Shown here: positions 11,674-21,480 of the stretch, one piece after another | Layout: each line of letters begins with the position of its first letter | How positions within the stretch are numbered: the first letter of the stretch is position 1 | NCBI GenBank assembly: GCA_019802505.1 | Contig: JAFMOC010000023.1 | Span: forward strand, 1,525,001 to 1,589,000 | DNA: 64,000 bases | Direction: 5' to 3' | From: Corydoras sp. C115 | Taxonomy: Eukaryota; Chordata; Actinopteri; Siluriformes; Callichthyidae | Translations under genes and position numbers: made by a program | The notes under the pieces: generated by a model | Database searches by the model: none | What the model was told of the DNA's origin: nothing | The model's input: only the letters and a program-made list of their open reading frames with translations

Positions 11674-11746
11674 TAAGAGGGCATGTGTTTCGTGGCTCCT
11701 CTCCTGATGGGTTACAGTTCTTTGTGCGTTTGTGTTGCTGTTGCAG

Positions 11747-11866
11747 GAGAACAGTTCACCTGAGGAGCACACAGTGTATGTGTGGGACTCCTTCATCTCC
11801 AAATCACTCGCCAAGAACATCTTCGTCGTTGCTCACAGCTATGGAGGCCTGTCTTTCGTGGAGCTG
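11747..11866 (+). CDS. arb2a: Internal coding exon of FAM172A/ARB2A (Arb2 domain)
   Basis: This 120-bp exon encodes 40 residues in frame from the first base (ENSSPEEHTVYVWDSFISKS at the start, FVVAHSYGGLSFVEL at the end). It is preceded by a pyrimidine/GT-rich tract ending in TTGCAG and followed by GTGAGT, so both splice sites fit consensus and the exon is phase 0/0. From memory of the family, vertebrate FAM172A has the pattern ENxSPEEHxxYVWDxFI...FFVAHSYGGLAFVEL at this place, which is the match used. The AHSYGG is the nucleophile-elbow-type motif of the alpha/beta-hydrolase-like Arb2 domain. FAM172A is described as a nuclear protein linked to AGO2, chromatin and cotranscriptional splicing control; enzymatic activity is not established. 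Neighbouring exons (N-terminal Arb2 half, C-terminal tail) were not found in the window, so both flanking introns extend beyond what I can delimit. A processed pseudogene is unlikely because both splice sites are present. Confidence 0.9.
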
Positions 11867-12507
11867 GTGAGTGTTCTAGTTGTTTTTTCTTTCTTTCTTT
11901 CTTTTAAAAGACTAAAAGAGCTTTGGCGCAGACTTGCACACATGTGTACAGACTTACCGCTGGGAGAATCAGAATTGTGTGCCTAGGAAAAATATGCAGG
12001 AGAGAAATGATTAAAAATACATACCGTTTAGTTTCCTTGAGAAAGCCGGGCCTCTATAAACAATCCAGTACATCCTTATCCTACGGCTCTATCGAATTTA
12101 TCAAGAGACAAACGGGAGCTGGAGGTAGTGCGAGCAATATAGCAGAATTATATAATTCTGCGAACGACGGGAACAGCACGTAGAACGTAGCGTGTGCTTA
12201 AAGAGTCACTCAGTCTGCAAACAAACCAGAACGAACATTCAGAAAAGCAGATGATTTACAAAACAAATGCTCCGCCCGCCGTCACTGTAGACACAACATT
12301 AAGGGTCCTATCACACACCCTGTGCTCAGTTCTATCTCGCACTCCGCCAACGGTCTGTTTTTACGGCTTCTTGTTTAAATAGCAACGCTGCTTGTGAATA
12401 GATCTCCCTGATGGGCGTGGCTTTCTCGAAATGAGGTGTGTGTGAAATAGCAGAATCAGAAACAGAATCAGAATCGCCTTTGTTGCCATTACAATTTTCA
12501 TTACAAT
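11867..12507 (+). other. Intron sequence downstream of the exon
   Basis: It begins with the donor GTGAGTGTTC and a short (TTTC)n tract. I see no repeat family until about 12455, where CAGAATCAGAAACAGAATCA begins a fragment typical of fish retroelement tails. No exon is recognisable. Confidence 0.5.
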
Positions 12508-12583
12508 GAAATTTGAGTGCAACTCCAAAGGTGCTAGTAAGAAAGAAACATGAACAAACTAAAAACAATAAATACTAAAGTAA
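12508..12583 (+). repeat. Flank repeat, first copy
   Basis: The text from AAATTTGAGTGCAACTCC to AAATACTAAAGTAAGG recurs almost exactly at 12938-13012. Each copy is followed by a SINE head. Confidence 0.9.
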
Positions 12584-12937
12584 GGGCGGCACGGTGGCTT
12601 AGTGTTTAGCATGTTCTCCTCTCAGCGCTAGGGATTCCCGGGTCGAATCCCCATCTGGGTGGAGTTTCCATGTTCTCCCCGTGTCCGCGTGGGTTTCCTC
12701 CGGGTTCTCCGGTTTCCTCCCACAGTCCAAAAACATGGATCAAGTCAATTGAGTTCTCCAAATTGCCCCATATAGAGTGTGTCTGTGTGAGTGAGTGTGT
12801 GCCCAGCGATGGATTGGCGCCCCGTCCTGGGTCTATCTGCCCAGCGCCCGAGATGTTCTCCCCTGGATGGGCATGGGGAACCCCACCGCGACCCTAATAG
12901 AGGATAAAGCGGGAGATAATGAATGAATGAATGAATG
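12584..12937 (+). repeat. DANA/Mermaid-like SINE, near consensus
   Basis: Complete from GGCGGCACGGTGGCTTAG to GATAAAGCGGGAGATAATGA and (ATGA)n. One of the least diverged copies in the window. Confidence 0.92.
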
Positions 12938-13270
12938 AAATTTGGGTGCAACTCCAAAGGTGCTAGAAAGAAAGAAACATGAACAAACTAAAAACAATAA
13001 ATACTAAAGTAAGGGCGGCACGGTGGCTTAGTATTTTACCATGTTCTCCTCTCAGCGCTAGGGATTCCCGGTTTGAATCCCCATCTGGGTGGAGTTTCCA
13101 TGTTCTCCCCGTGTCCGCGTGGATTTCCTCCGGGTTTCCTCAAGTCACTTGAGTTCTCCAAATTGCCCCATATAGAGTGTGAGTGAGAGTGAGTGTGTGC
13201 CCAGCGATAGATTGGCGCCCTGTCCCAGCATCTGAGACGTTCTCCTCTGGATGGGCATGGGGAGGATAAT
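12938..13270 (+). repeat. Second unit of the flank-plus-SINE duplication
   Basis: Flank copy at 12938-13012, then a plus SINE (13013-13270) that is more diverged and lacks parts of the core. Period about 430 bp. Confidence 0.85.
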
Positions 13271-13440
13271 GGATGGATGGAAATACAAAAGTAGAAATAA
13301 AATAAAATAAAAATTAAATAAAAATATAAGGCATATGATATATAAACAGTATGAAATACCCGTATTGCACACTTTTCACTAGAACATATTGCACTATATG
13401 TATATATTCGGCGAAGTCAGAGTGCCACCTGGTTCCTGAT
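13271..13440. repeat. AT-rich retroelement-tail-like sequence
   Basis: AAATAAAATAAAATAAAAAT followed by ATGAAATACCCGTATTGCAC and TATTGCACTATATGTATATA. Such tails are common in fish retroelements. The family is not determined. Confidence 0.5.
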
Positions 13441-13779
13441 GGGATGGGCAAGAGAGAACGTGTAACGCTCAGCATGTATGATGCGTGTACTGCATCTTTG
13501 GGAACCCTTACACCGTGAGCGCATGCGCGGGACTTCTTCTTGAGCGATAGATGAATGGCAAGTGTGTCGCGTCTATACACTACTGGACTCTTGTACTTAT
13601 TCCTGTTATCATCACCGTAACGCTTCGCTGTGGCACCGTGTGGTTTCTTGCTGTTCATGTGTGAATATAATCAATCGAGCAAAGTGAAATACCAATACCG
13701 GTGAGTGTAGTTCGGTTATTTCTAAAAGTTTGCCGCTATCTGGGAATGAAGTGTGACAAACGCTGATTGGTTTATCATG
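13441..13779. other. Intronic sequence, nothing recognised
   Basis: No repeat or coding similarity noted. Confidence 0.4.
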
Positions 13780-15757
13780 TTACGCCCAAAACACACCCCG
13801 GAATATTTAAGAAAATGCGTTGGATGCCCTTTGCGTCAGCACTGAAACGTCGGTAGATACCATCGGTAGATCCAAGTAGGTACCATAGACAGGTCACCAG
13901 TCCACCACGGGGTAGACCAGTCAAAAGTTTGGACACGCCCACTTCTTGCTCCTATTTTATAAGCCGATAACTATGCTTAGAACTCGATTTGTGCCGCTGC
14001 ACACTCGGTTGAGTGTGAGTCGTATTACTGACTCGTTTTCAATCTATTTTCAATGTGTGCCGCCAAGTGTCCAGCTGTAAGTGCAGTGCAAGGCAACTGA
14101 CACACTGATTGGTTTATCACACGTTTCGCCCCGAAGCTTTAGGAAAATTAGTGGATGCCCTTTGCGTCAGCACTAAAACGTCAGTAGATACCATAGGAAG
14201 GTCACCAGTCCACCACGGTGGTCACCAGTCCACCAGTCCACCACTTCTTTCTCCTATTTTTTGAGCCAATAACTCTACTCAGAACTCGATTCCACTGCAG
14301 CCGCCTCGGTTGAGTTTGAGTCGTATTACTGACTCATTTGTGTCCAGCTGTAAGTACAAGGCAACTGACACGCTGACACGGCAACTGACACGGTTTATCA
14401 CACATTACGCCCAAAACACACCCCGGAATACTTAGGAAAATGAGTGCATGCCCTCTGCGTCAGAGCTAAAACGTCAGTAGATACCATAGACAGGTCACCA
14501 GTTCATCACGGGGTAGACAAATTGATGAGGATGTTATATACCAGTCAAAAGTTTGGACACGCCCACTTCTTGCTCCTATTTTATGAGCCAATATCTATGC
14601 TTAGAACTCGATTTGTGCCGCTGCACACTCGGTTGAGTGTGAGTCGTATTACTGACTCGTTTTCAATCTATTTTCAATGTGTGCCGCCAAGTGTCCAGCT
14701 GTAAGTGCAGTGCAAGGCAACTGACACACTGATTGGTTTATCACACGTTTCGCCCCGAAGCTTTAGGAAAATTAGTGGATGCCCTTTGCGTCAGCACTAA
14801 AACGTCAGTAGATACCATAGGAAGGTCACCAGTCCACCACGGGGTAGACAAACTGATAAGAATGTTATATACCAGTCTAAAGTTTGGACACGCCCACTTC
14901 TTGCTCCTATTTTTTGAGCCAATAACTCTACTCAGAACTCGATTCCACTGCAGCCGCCTCGGTTGAGTTTGAGTCGTATTACTGACTCATATTGCCCCCC
15001 CCCCCCCAATGGACTCACATATAGTTTTCCAGTTGTTTAATATCTGTACATGGCTGTCCTACATTGTTGTTGCTGCCTGGCCGCTCAAGAAGGATGAGTC
15101 CCCCACTGAGTCTTGGTCCTCCCAAGGTTTCTTCCTTAAATAACAACTAAAAAATGAGTTTTTTTCTTGCCACTGTCGCTTCGGCTTGCTCTTTGGGGGT
15201 TTAAAGGCTTTTCATTCTGTAAAGCTGCTTTGTGACAATGTACTGTTGTAAAAAGCGCTCTATAAATAAATTACTTGAACTTGAACTTCATTTGTGTCCA
15301 GCTGTAAGTACAAGGCAACTGACACACCAATTGTTTTATCACACGTTACGCCAAAAACACACCCCGGAATACTTAATAAAATGAGTGCAAGCCCTTTGCG
15401 TCAGCGCTAAAACGTCAGTAGATACCGTAGGAAGGTCACCAGTCCACCATGGGGTAGACTAACTGAATGTTATATACAGTACCAGTCTAAAGTTTGGACA
15501 CGCCCACTTCTTTCTCCTACTTTTTAAACCAAAAAGCAGGTTCAGAACTTTGTGCCGCTGCAGACTCGGTTGAGTGTGAGTCGTATTACTGACTCATTTT
15601 GTGTCAGTAGATACCATAGACCGGTCACCAGTCCACCACGGGGTAGACAAACTGATAAGAATGTTAGATACCAGTCTAAAGTTTGGACACGCCCACTTCT
15701 TGCTTCTATTTTTCAAGCCAACAATCAGGCTCAGAAGTTTCAAATACGGATACATAA
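13780..15757 (+). repeat. Tandem array of ~290-330 bp units with Tc1-like motif
   Basis: Six units share ACGTCAGTAGATACCATAG, GTCACCAGTCCACCACGG, CAGTCAAAAGTTTGGACACG and GAGTCGTATTACTGACTC. Unit landmarks fall near 13848, 14182, 14473, 14804, 15415 and 15604. Units 1 and 3 resemble each other (CTATGCTTAGAACTCGATTT), as do units 2 and 4 (ATTCCACTGCAGCCGCC), giving an A-B-A-B order with a ~624-bp dimer period. The CAGTCAAAAGTTTGGACAC word is typical of Tc1-type terminal repeats. Confidence 0.88.
14996..15293 (+). mobile_element. Insertion with L2/CR1-type 3' tail inside the array
   Basis: Carries CACTGAGTCTTGGTCCTCCC, AAGGTTTCTTCCTTAAATAA, GTAAAGCTGCTTTGTGACAA and AAAAGCGCTCTATAAATAAA ending in a TTGAACTTGAACTT tail. 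This 3' end is very common in fish and ascribed to L2/CR1-type LINEs and their SINE-like partners. It interrupts unit 4 of the array. Confidence 0.7.
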
Positions 15758-15762
15758 ACGTA

Positions 15763-16034
15763 CGTTTCGGGCGCTGGGCAGATACACCCAGGACAGGATG
15801 CCAATCTATCACTGGGCACACACTCACTCACACACACACTCTATATGGGGCAATTTGGAGAACTCAATTGTCCTTGAGCCATGTTTTTGGACTGTTGGAG
15901 GAAACCGGAGAACCCGGAGGAAGCCCACGAGGACACGGGGAGAACATGGAAACTCCACCCAGATTGGGATTCGAACCGGGAATCCCTAGAGCTGAGAGGA
16001 GAACATGCTAACCACTACACCATCGTGCCACCCC
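15763..16034 (-). repeat. SINE, 3' truncated
   Basis: Starts at GTTTCGGGCGCTGGGCAG (so the (ATCC)n tail and C-rich block are absent) and ends at CCATCGTGCCACCCC. Confidence 0.87.
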
Positions 16035-16706
16035 TTATATACATACATGTTAATATATATATGGGTCTGAATGTTCTATCCCGGACATCAGTGACCTTTC
16101 GGATCCTAAACCATGGAGTCAAGCGACTTCTTTAAAGCTGCGTTGTGGAACCCTGCGCTTTGAGAACCTGTCTGACGGAATCAGCTCGGAGATGCGTATT
16201 CGTTACTGTCAGATGTTCAGGGGTTTAATCTGATGGTTACGCGAGGCATCAATACACATTCAAGAAGTGTTCATATAGTGCCGAAAATTATGATATCTCA
16301 CCCTGACAGCCTTGACTGGGAATTAATATTTCAGACGTTCAAGGATGACAGCAGCCATAGAACAGCATGTTTACAGTTATTTATTCTCTGCTGCCTCTAA
16401 AAAGATACTTCATTGTTTTCTTTTTTCTGCTCGTGTAGAAAATGAAGTAGAGTTTGTGGGTGCAGTGCGATCACACTGCCGGCTTATCAGTTCTGATGTA
16501 AGTGTCTGAGCTCAGAGATCTGTATCAGGGCTGATGAATGCCTTTTTTAGGTGACTTGTATTGGCTTTATTAAGCGAGACTGGACACGGAGTGAAGGCCG
16601 GTAAACGGCCAGTCATAATGTCTGTAATGCACGGACGTCAGGAAGCTTTAGAACCAGAGATGCATGAAATCCTGAATCCTGGAGACACAGAACGAACGAA
16701 GGGCCA
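16035..16706. other. Repeat-poor intronic sequence
   Basis: Balanced composition, no coding frame or known repeat recognised. Confidence 0.4.
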
Positions 16707-17073
16707 ATCCATCCATCCATCCATCCATTATCTTCTGCTTTATCCTCTATTAGGGTCGCGGGCGGGGAGGGGGGGGGGGGGGGTTCCCCATGCCCATCCA
16801 GGGGAGAAGGTTTCTGGCGCTGGGCAGATACACCCAGGACAGGGTGCCAATCTATCACTGAGCACACACACTCACTCAGACACACTCTATATGGGGCAAT
16901 TTGGAGAACTCAGTTGACTTGATCCATGTTTTTGGACTGTGGGAGGAAACCGGAGAACCCAGAGGAAACCCACGCGCACACAGGGAGAACATGGAAACTC
17001 CACCCAGATTGGGATTTAAACCTGGAATCCCTAGAGATGAGAGGAGAACATGCTAACCACTAAACCTCCTTGC
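16707..17073 (-). repeat. DANA/Mermaid-like SINE
   Basis: (ATCC)n, GGGTCGCGGG, a G-run, core and head ending CTAACCACTAAACC. Confidence 0.9.
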
Positions 17074-17084
17074 CAACTTTTTAA

Positions 17085-17412
17085 ATCCATCCATTATCTT
17101 TATTCTCTATTAGGGTCGTGGGGGTGTTCCCCATGCCCATCCAGGGGAGAACGTTTCGGGCGCTGGGCAGATACACCCAGGACAGGACACCAATCTATTT
17201 CTGGACACACACTCACTCACACAGACACACTCTATATGGGGCAATTTGGAGAACTCAATTGACCTTGATCCATGTTTTTGGACTGTGGGAGGAAACCGGA
17301 GAACCCGGAGGATACCCACACGGACACGGGGAGAACATGGAAACTCCACCTAGATGGGGGTTCGAACCAGGAATCCCTAGCGCTGAGAGGAGAACATGCT
17401 AAACACTAAGGA
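17085..17412 (-). repeat. DANA/Mermaid-like SINE, second of a pair
   Basis: Begins ATCCATCCATTATCTTTATT 12 bp after the previous copy and ends at CTAAACACTAAGGACGGGCC. Same orientation as its neighbour. Confidence 0.9.
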
Positions 17413-17442
17413 CGGGCCAACCATTTGAAGGTATTTCTAAAC

Positions 17443-17875
17443 GAGAAGAGAGATACTTCCTTGGTTCTTGGTTATCTTGGTTCTCTTGGTTCTCTGTTCT
17501 CTGTTGGTCAGGAGCATCACAGAACAGGTATCATTTGGGTGGTGGATTGTTTCTTGTCAGTTCTGCAGTGACACTGATGTGGTGAGGGGGTTTTAGTGCA
17601 GCAGTGCTGCTGGAGGTTCATTTCTCCACCTCAGTGACACTGCTGGGATAGGACTAATGCACCCACCAAATAACCCCTGCTCTGTGGTGGTACTATTGGG
17701 GTTCTGAGCATTAGAACAGAGTAAAGGGGACGTACACAGTATGTACTGTAGAAGACAAACAGATGGACTACAGTCTGGAATTGGAGAACTACAAAGTCCA
17801 GCTTTACAAAAAGTGGAACTGAGAACATGAACGATAAGTGGAGCAAAAAGGGGGCGTGGTCAAACTTTTGACAGA
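17443..17875 (-). mobile_element. Tc1-type MITE, one end missing
   Basis: Contains GGTCAGGAGCATCACAGAAC, CTGCAGTGACACTGATGTGG, GGACGTACACAGTATGTACT and ends GGGGGCGTGGTCAAACTTTT, the inverse of the AAGTTTGGCCACGCCCCC terminus. The opposite terminus is lost in the TTGGTTCTC repeats. Confidence 0.8.
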
Positions 17876-17922
17876 AAATTTTAGGTGGACGCTGTAAGGC
17901 GTCCCATCTTTACTGATACTGT

Positions 17923-18090
17923 ATCTGGAGTTTATCTATAGTGTAGGGTGTATTGTATGAACCTGGTCCCGAACCACAGTGTACTATAGAGAACCGGCAC
18001 TGCTGTGTGTGGAACTTTTGCCGTTGCATATGAGGGGGACGGGGACGGTGGAGAGAGGACAGCTCTATTTGCCTGAAAGACAGAGAGGGG
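17923..18090 (+). repeat. Duplicated block, copy 1
   Basis: GTAGGGTGTATTGTATGAAC, TCCCGAACCACAGTGTACTA, GAGGGGGACGGGGACGGTGG. It recurs at 18772-18933 in the same orientation. Confidence 0.88.
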
Positions 18091-18185
18091 TGGGACGGAT
18101 CAAGACATCAACTCTGCAAGGTAGTGCCATCTGCATAGATCTGCACTCTAAGCACTCTGACAGCTGGCTCAGCTGACTTGTTTTT

Positions 18186-18186
<1 letters not shown>

Positions 18187-18274
<88 letters not shown>
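18187..18274. repeat. (CT)n(CA)n microsatellite
   Basis: About 26 CT units followed by about 17 CA units. Confidence 0.97.
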
Positions 18275-18275
<1 letters not shown>

Positions 18276-18429
18276 ACACACACTTTCCTAATATACAGCA
18301 TTTCAAACACAAACACACACCGACACCCACATGCTTGTGCTGTCCATGAACCCAAATGCTTAAACCATCCCCTCCTCTTTTCCTTTGATCTAGCTGGTGA
18401 GTTGCTGGTCATGGGTTCATGTCCCTTAG

Positions 18430-18430
<1 letters not shown>

Positions 18431-18507
<77 letters not shown>

Positions 18508-18510
18508 TAC
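18431..18510. repeat. (GT)n microsatellite
   Basis: Uninterrupted run of about 38 GT units. Confidence 0.97.
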
Positions 18511-18671
18511 ATTTGCTGTTCAGTCATTTGAATTCCGTGTTAATATTCATGTCGTGAGCTGACTGACACTCACCGTGTGCTTACCTCTGTTCAACTCTGT
18601 GGATTTCTGGTTCCTCCGTCGTACTTTCATTGATCCCATGTTCTCTACGGTCCCCGCACCACCACTGTGAT

Positions 18672-18762
18672 CAAATAAGTTCAAGTTCAAGTAATTTATT
18701 TATTGAGCGCTTTTTAGTACATTCTACATTTAGTACATTGTCACAGCTTTACAGTGTTATAA
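18672..18762 (-). mobile_element. L2/CR1-type 3' tail fragment
   Basis: AAGTTCAAGTTCAAGTAATT, TATTGAGCGCTTTTTAGTAC and ATTGTCACAGCTTTACAG are the inverse of the tail seen at 15200-15293. Confidence 0.7.
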
Positions 18763-18771
18763 GTGTGATTC

Positions 18772-18933
18772 TGAATCTGGAGTGTATCTATAGTGTAGGG
18801 TGTCTTGTATGAGCCTGGTCCCGAACCACAGTGTACTATAGAGAACCGGCACTGCTGTGGAACTTTTGCCGTTGCACATGAGGGGGACGGGGACGGTGGA
18901 GAGAGGACAGCTCTATTTGCCTAAAAGACACAG
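18772..18933 (+). repeat. Duplicated block, copy 2
   Basis: Direct repeat of 17923-18090, about 850 bp downstream. It differs by a small indel (CTGCTGTGGAAC against CTGCTGTGTGTGGAAC). Confidence 0.88.
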
Positions 18934-18948
18934 AGTGTGTGTGTGTTT

Positions 18949-19198
18949 GTGTTCTCCCCATGTCCACGTGGGTTTCCTCCGGCTTCTCCGGTTTCCTCCC
19001 ACAGTCCAAAAACATGGATCAAGTCAATTGAGTTCTCCAAATTGCCCCATATAGAGTGTGTGTGTGAGAGTGTGTGTGTCCAGTGATTGATAGATTGGCG
19101 CCCTGTCCTGGGTGTATTTGCCCAGCGCCCAAAACGTTCTCCCCTGGATGGGCATGGGGAACCCCCCCCCCAGCAGAAGATAATGGATGAATAAATGA
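18949..19198 (+). repeat. SINE, head missing
   Basis: Starts at GTTCTCCCCATGTCCACG and ends with AGAAGATAATGGATGAATAA. Direct contact with the upstream duplicated block. Confidence 0.86.
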
Positions 19199-19279
19199 GT
19201 CTTCAGCCAATGTTTATTAAAATTAGGAACACCTTTAGAGGTTTCCATGTATGTGTGATGTATGGCGGGTTCCATGAGC

Positions 19280-19372
<93 letters not shown>
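19280..19372. repeat. (GT)n microsatellite
   Basis: About 46 perfect GT units, the longest pure GT run in the window. Confidence 0.98.
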
Positions 19373-19374
<2 letters not shown>

Positions 19375-19489
19375 TTAGCCGCCTCAGCACCACGATCTAA
19401 AATCTCCAATCTAAAGCCTCAACCTCTCAGGACAACCCCTCTGACCTTTAACCCCATAGCGCTAAAGGCCTTTGACTCCTCCATCCTCC

Positions 19490-19490
19490 A

Positions 19491-19539
<49 letters not shown>
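19490..19539. repeat. (CT)n microsatellite
   Basis: About 23 CT units. Confidence 0.97.
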
Positions 19540-19542
<3 letters not shown>

Positions 19543-20298
19543 CACACACCCGAGTTGCTGCAACCCTGATTAAGTCTTTTCCACGCTTGAACGATGTTTA
19601 TCTTCATTAATTGGCTACACATCCAAAAAAACACGGCGCCCTAAAGATTCTGTACGCGCCTCTCGCACTATAATGCATTATAAAAAAGGGAGGAAAGATA
19701 ACCCGGCAACTAATTGATCAGGAAAGTGGTCTGAGGGGAGCGAGGAGGGTATGAAGAAATCCAGCGGAACAGCGAGGGGGGGTGGGGGGTGGAGAGCGGC
19801 GAGCGGCGAGCTTTAGCGGGGATGGACCGTTTGACACATGAATGGCGCCCCAGAAAGCTAGCTGTCTGCGGGTTAATTACTGCTCGCCTTTTGCAGTTAA
19901 TAAACATGTTTCTGATCAAGCACATCAAACGCCAGCCGATTAATCCAGTTCCCATGGTGCCTCTCTCTCCAGCCCGCGCTCGCTCGCTCGCTCGCTCTTC
20001 CTCTCTGTACCGCGCAGTTGCGTTTCCCTCGGATTTGACTTTTTTACGGAACATCATAGACTGTTTGCCTTAATTATAGATGTGTTGAAGCACAGCTGGA
20101 GGACTGACACAGACGGAGCACGTAGAAGAATGCTGAAGAGCCTCAGAATGTCCTCCTCTCGCGCTTTTTGTGGGTAAACGGCTTCAGCTTTGAATTAAAA
20201 ATGCGGAATGTGTCGGGCATGAAGAATCTGAATCATATGAGTACAGAGATCCCGAGAAAATGCATCGTCTTGTTGGCGGCGTATGAGTCTGCAGTACC
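19540..20298. other. Repeat-poor sequence, possible conserved non-coding DNA
   Basis: Between 19560 and 20080 there are words such as TTCATTAATTGG, GGTTAATTACTGC and GCCGATTAATCC in balanced sequence, plus a (GCTC)n stretch near 19978. No coding similarity. Confidence 0.4.
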
Positions 20299-20635
20299 TC
20301 CATCCATCCATTATCTTCCGCTTTATCTTCTATTAGGGTCGCGGGGTGGGGGGGTCCCCATGCCCATCCAGGGGAGAAGGTCTCGGGTGCTGGGCAGATA
20401 CACCCAGGACAGGACGCCAATTTATCACTGGGCACACACTCACTCACACAGACACACTCTATATGGGGCAATTTGGAGAACTCAATTGAGCTGATTCATG
20501 TTTTTGGACTGTGGGAGGAAACCGGAGAACCTGGAGGAAACCCATGTGGACATGGGGAGAACATGGAAACTCCACCCAGATGGGGATTCGAACCAAGAAT
20601 CCCTATCGCTGAGAGGCGAACATGCTGACCACTAA
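20299..20635 (-). repeat. DANA/Mermaid-like SINE
   Basis: CCATCCATCCATTATCTTCC to GCTGACCACTAAGATG. Ends in a junction with (TA)n. Confidence 0.9.
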
Positions 20636-20647
20636 GATGTACGGATA

Positions 20648-20648
20648 C

Positions 20649-20711
<63 letters not shown>
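20648..20711. repeat. (TA)n microsatellite
   Basis: About 30 TA units. Confidence 0.97.
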
Positions 20712-20713
<2 letters not shown>

Positions 20714-21183
20714 AAAGGGGGCAGGGAGAGAAAGAGCGAGAGACACACACACTCACACAGACAGGCACAGACAAAAAGGCACACACACACACACAGACTG
20801 ACAGACTGAGACACAGAGAGACAGACATACAGACCCACACTGACACACACACACACACAGCCAGACAAACTGAGACAGAGACAGAAACACACATACACAG
20901 ACAGACCCACACTAAGACACACACACAAAGCCAGACAGACACACATACACAGACAGACCCACACTGAGATATACACACACACACACACACAAGCAGACAG
21001 GCACAGACAGAAAAAAAACACTGACACACAGACAGAAGGACAAAGACACACACACACAGACTGACAGACTGAGACACAGAGAGACAGACATACAGACCCA
21101 CACTGACACACACACACACACACACAGAGCCAGACAGACTGAGACACAGACAGAAACACACAAACACACACATACACAGACAG

Positions 21184-21217
<34 letters not shown>

Positions 21218-21480
21218 CCAAGACAAACTGAGACAGAGACAGAAACACACATACACAGACAGACCCACACTAAGACACACACACAAAGCCAGACAGACAC
21301 ACATACACAGACAGACCCACACTGAGATACACACACACACAAGCAGACAGGCACAGACAGAAAAAAAACACTGACACACAGACAGAAAGACAAAGACACA
21401 CACACACAGACTGAGACACAGACAGACACTGACTGATACACAAAAAGGCAGAAAGACACACACACACACACACACACACT
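20712..21480 (-). repeat. CA-rich compound minisatellite
   Basis: Landmarks repeat with a ~350-360 bp period: ACAAACTGAGACAGAGACAG near 20866 and 21226, and AAGCAGACAGGCACAGACAG near 20991 and 21342. The long minus-strand open frames here (up to 294 codons of C, V, S and L) are artefacts. Confidence 0.92.

Noticed and set aside
11604..11870. 88-codon frame overlapping the ARB2A exon
   Set aside because: Different reading frame from the conserved exon; begins in the GT repeat.
12584..12680. tRNA genes at SINE heads (box A/B-like sequence with GGTTCGAATCC)
   Set aside because: No tRNA cloverleaf can be closed and each is continuous with a SINE body. They are promoter relics of the SINE.
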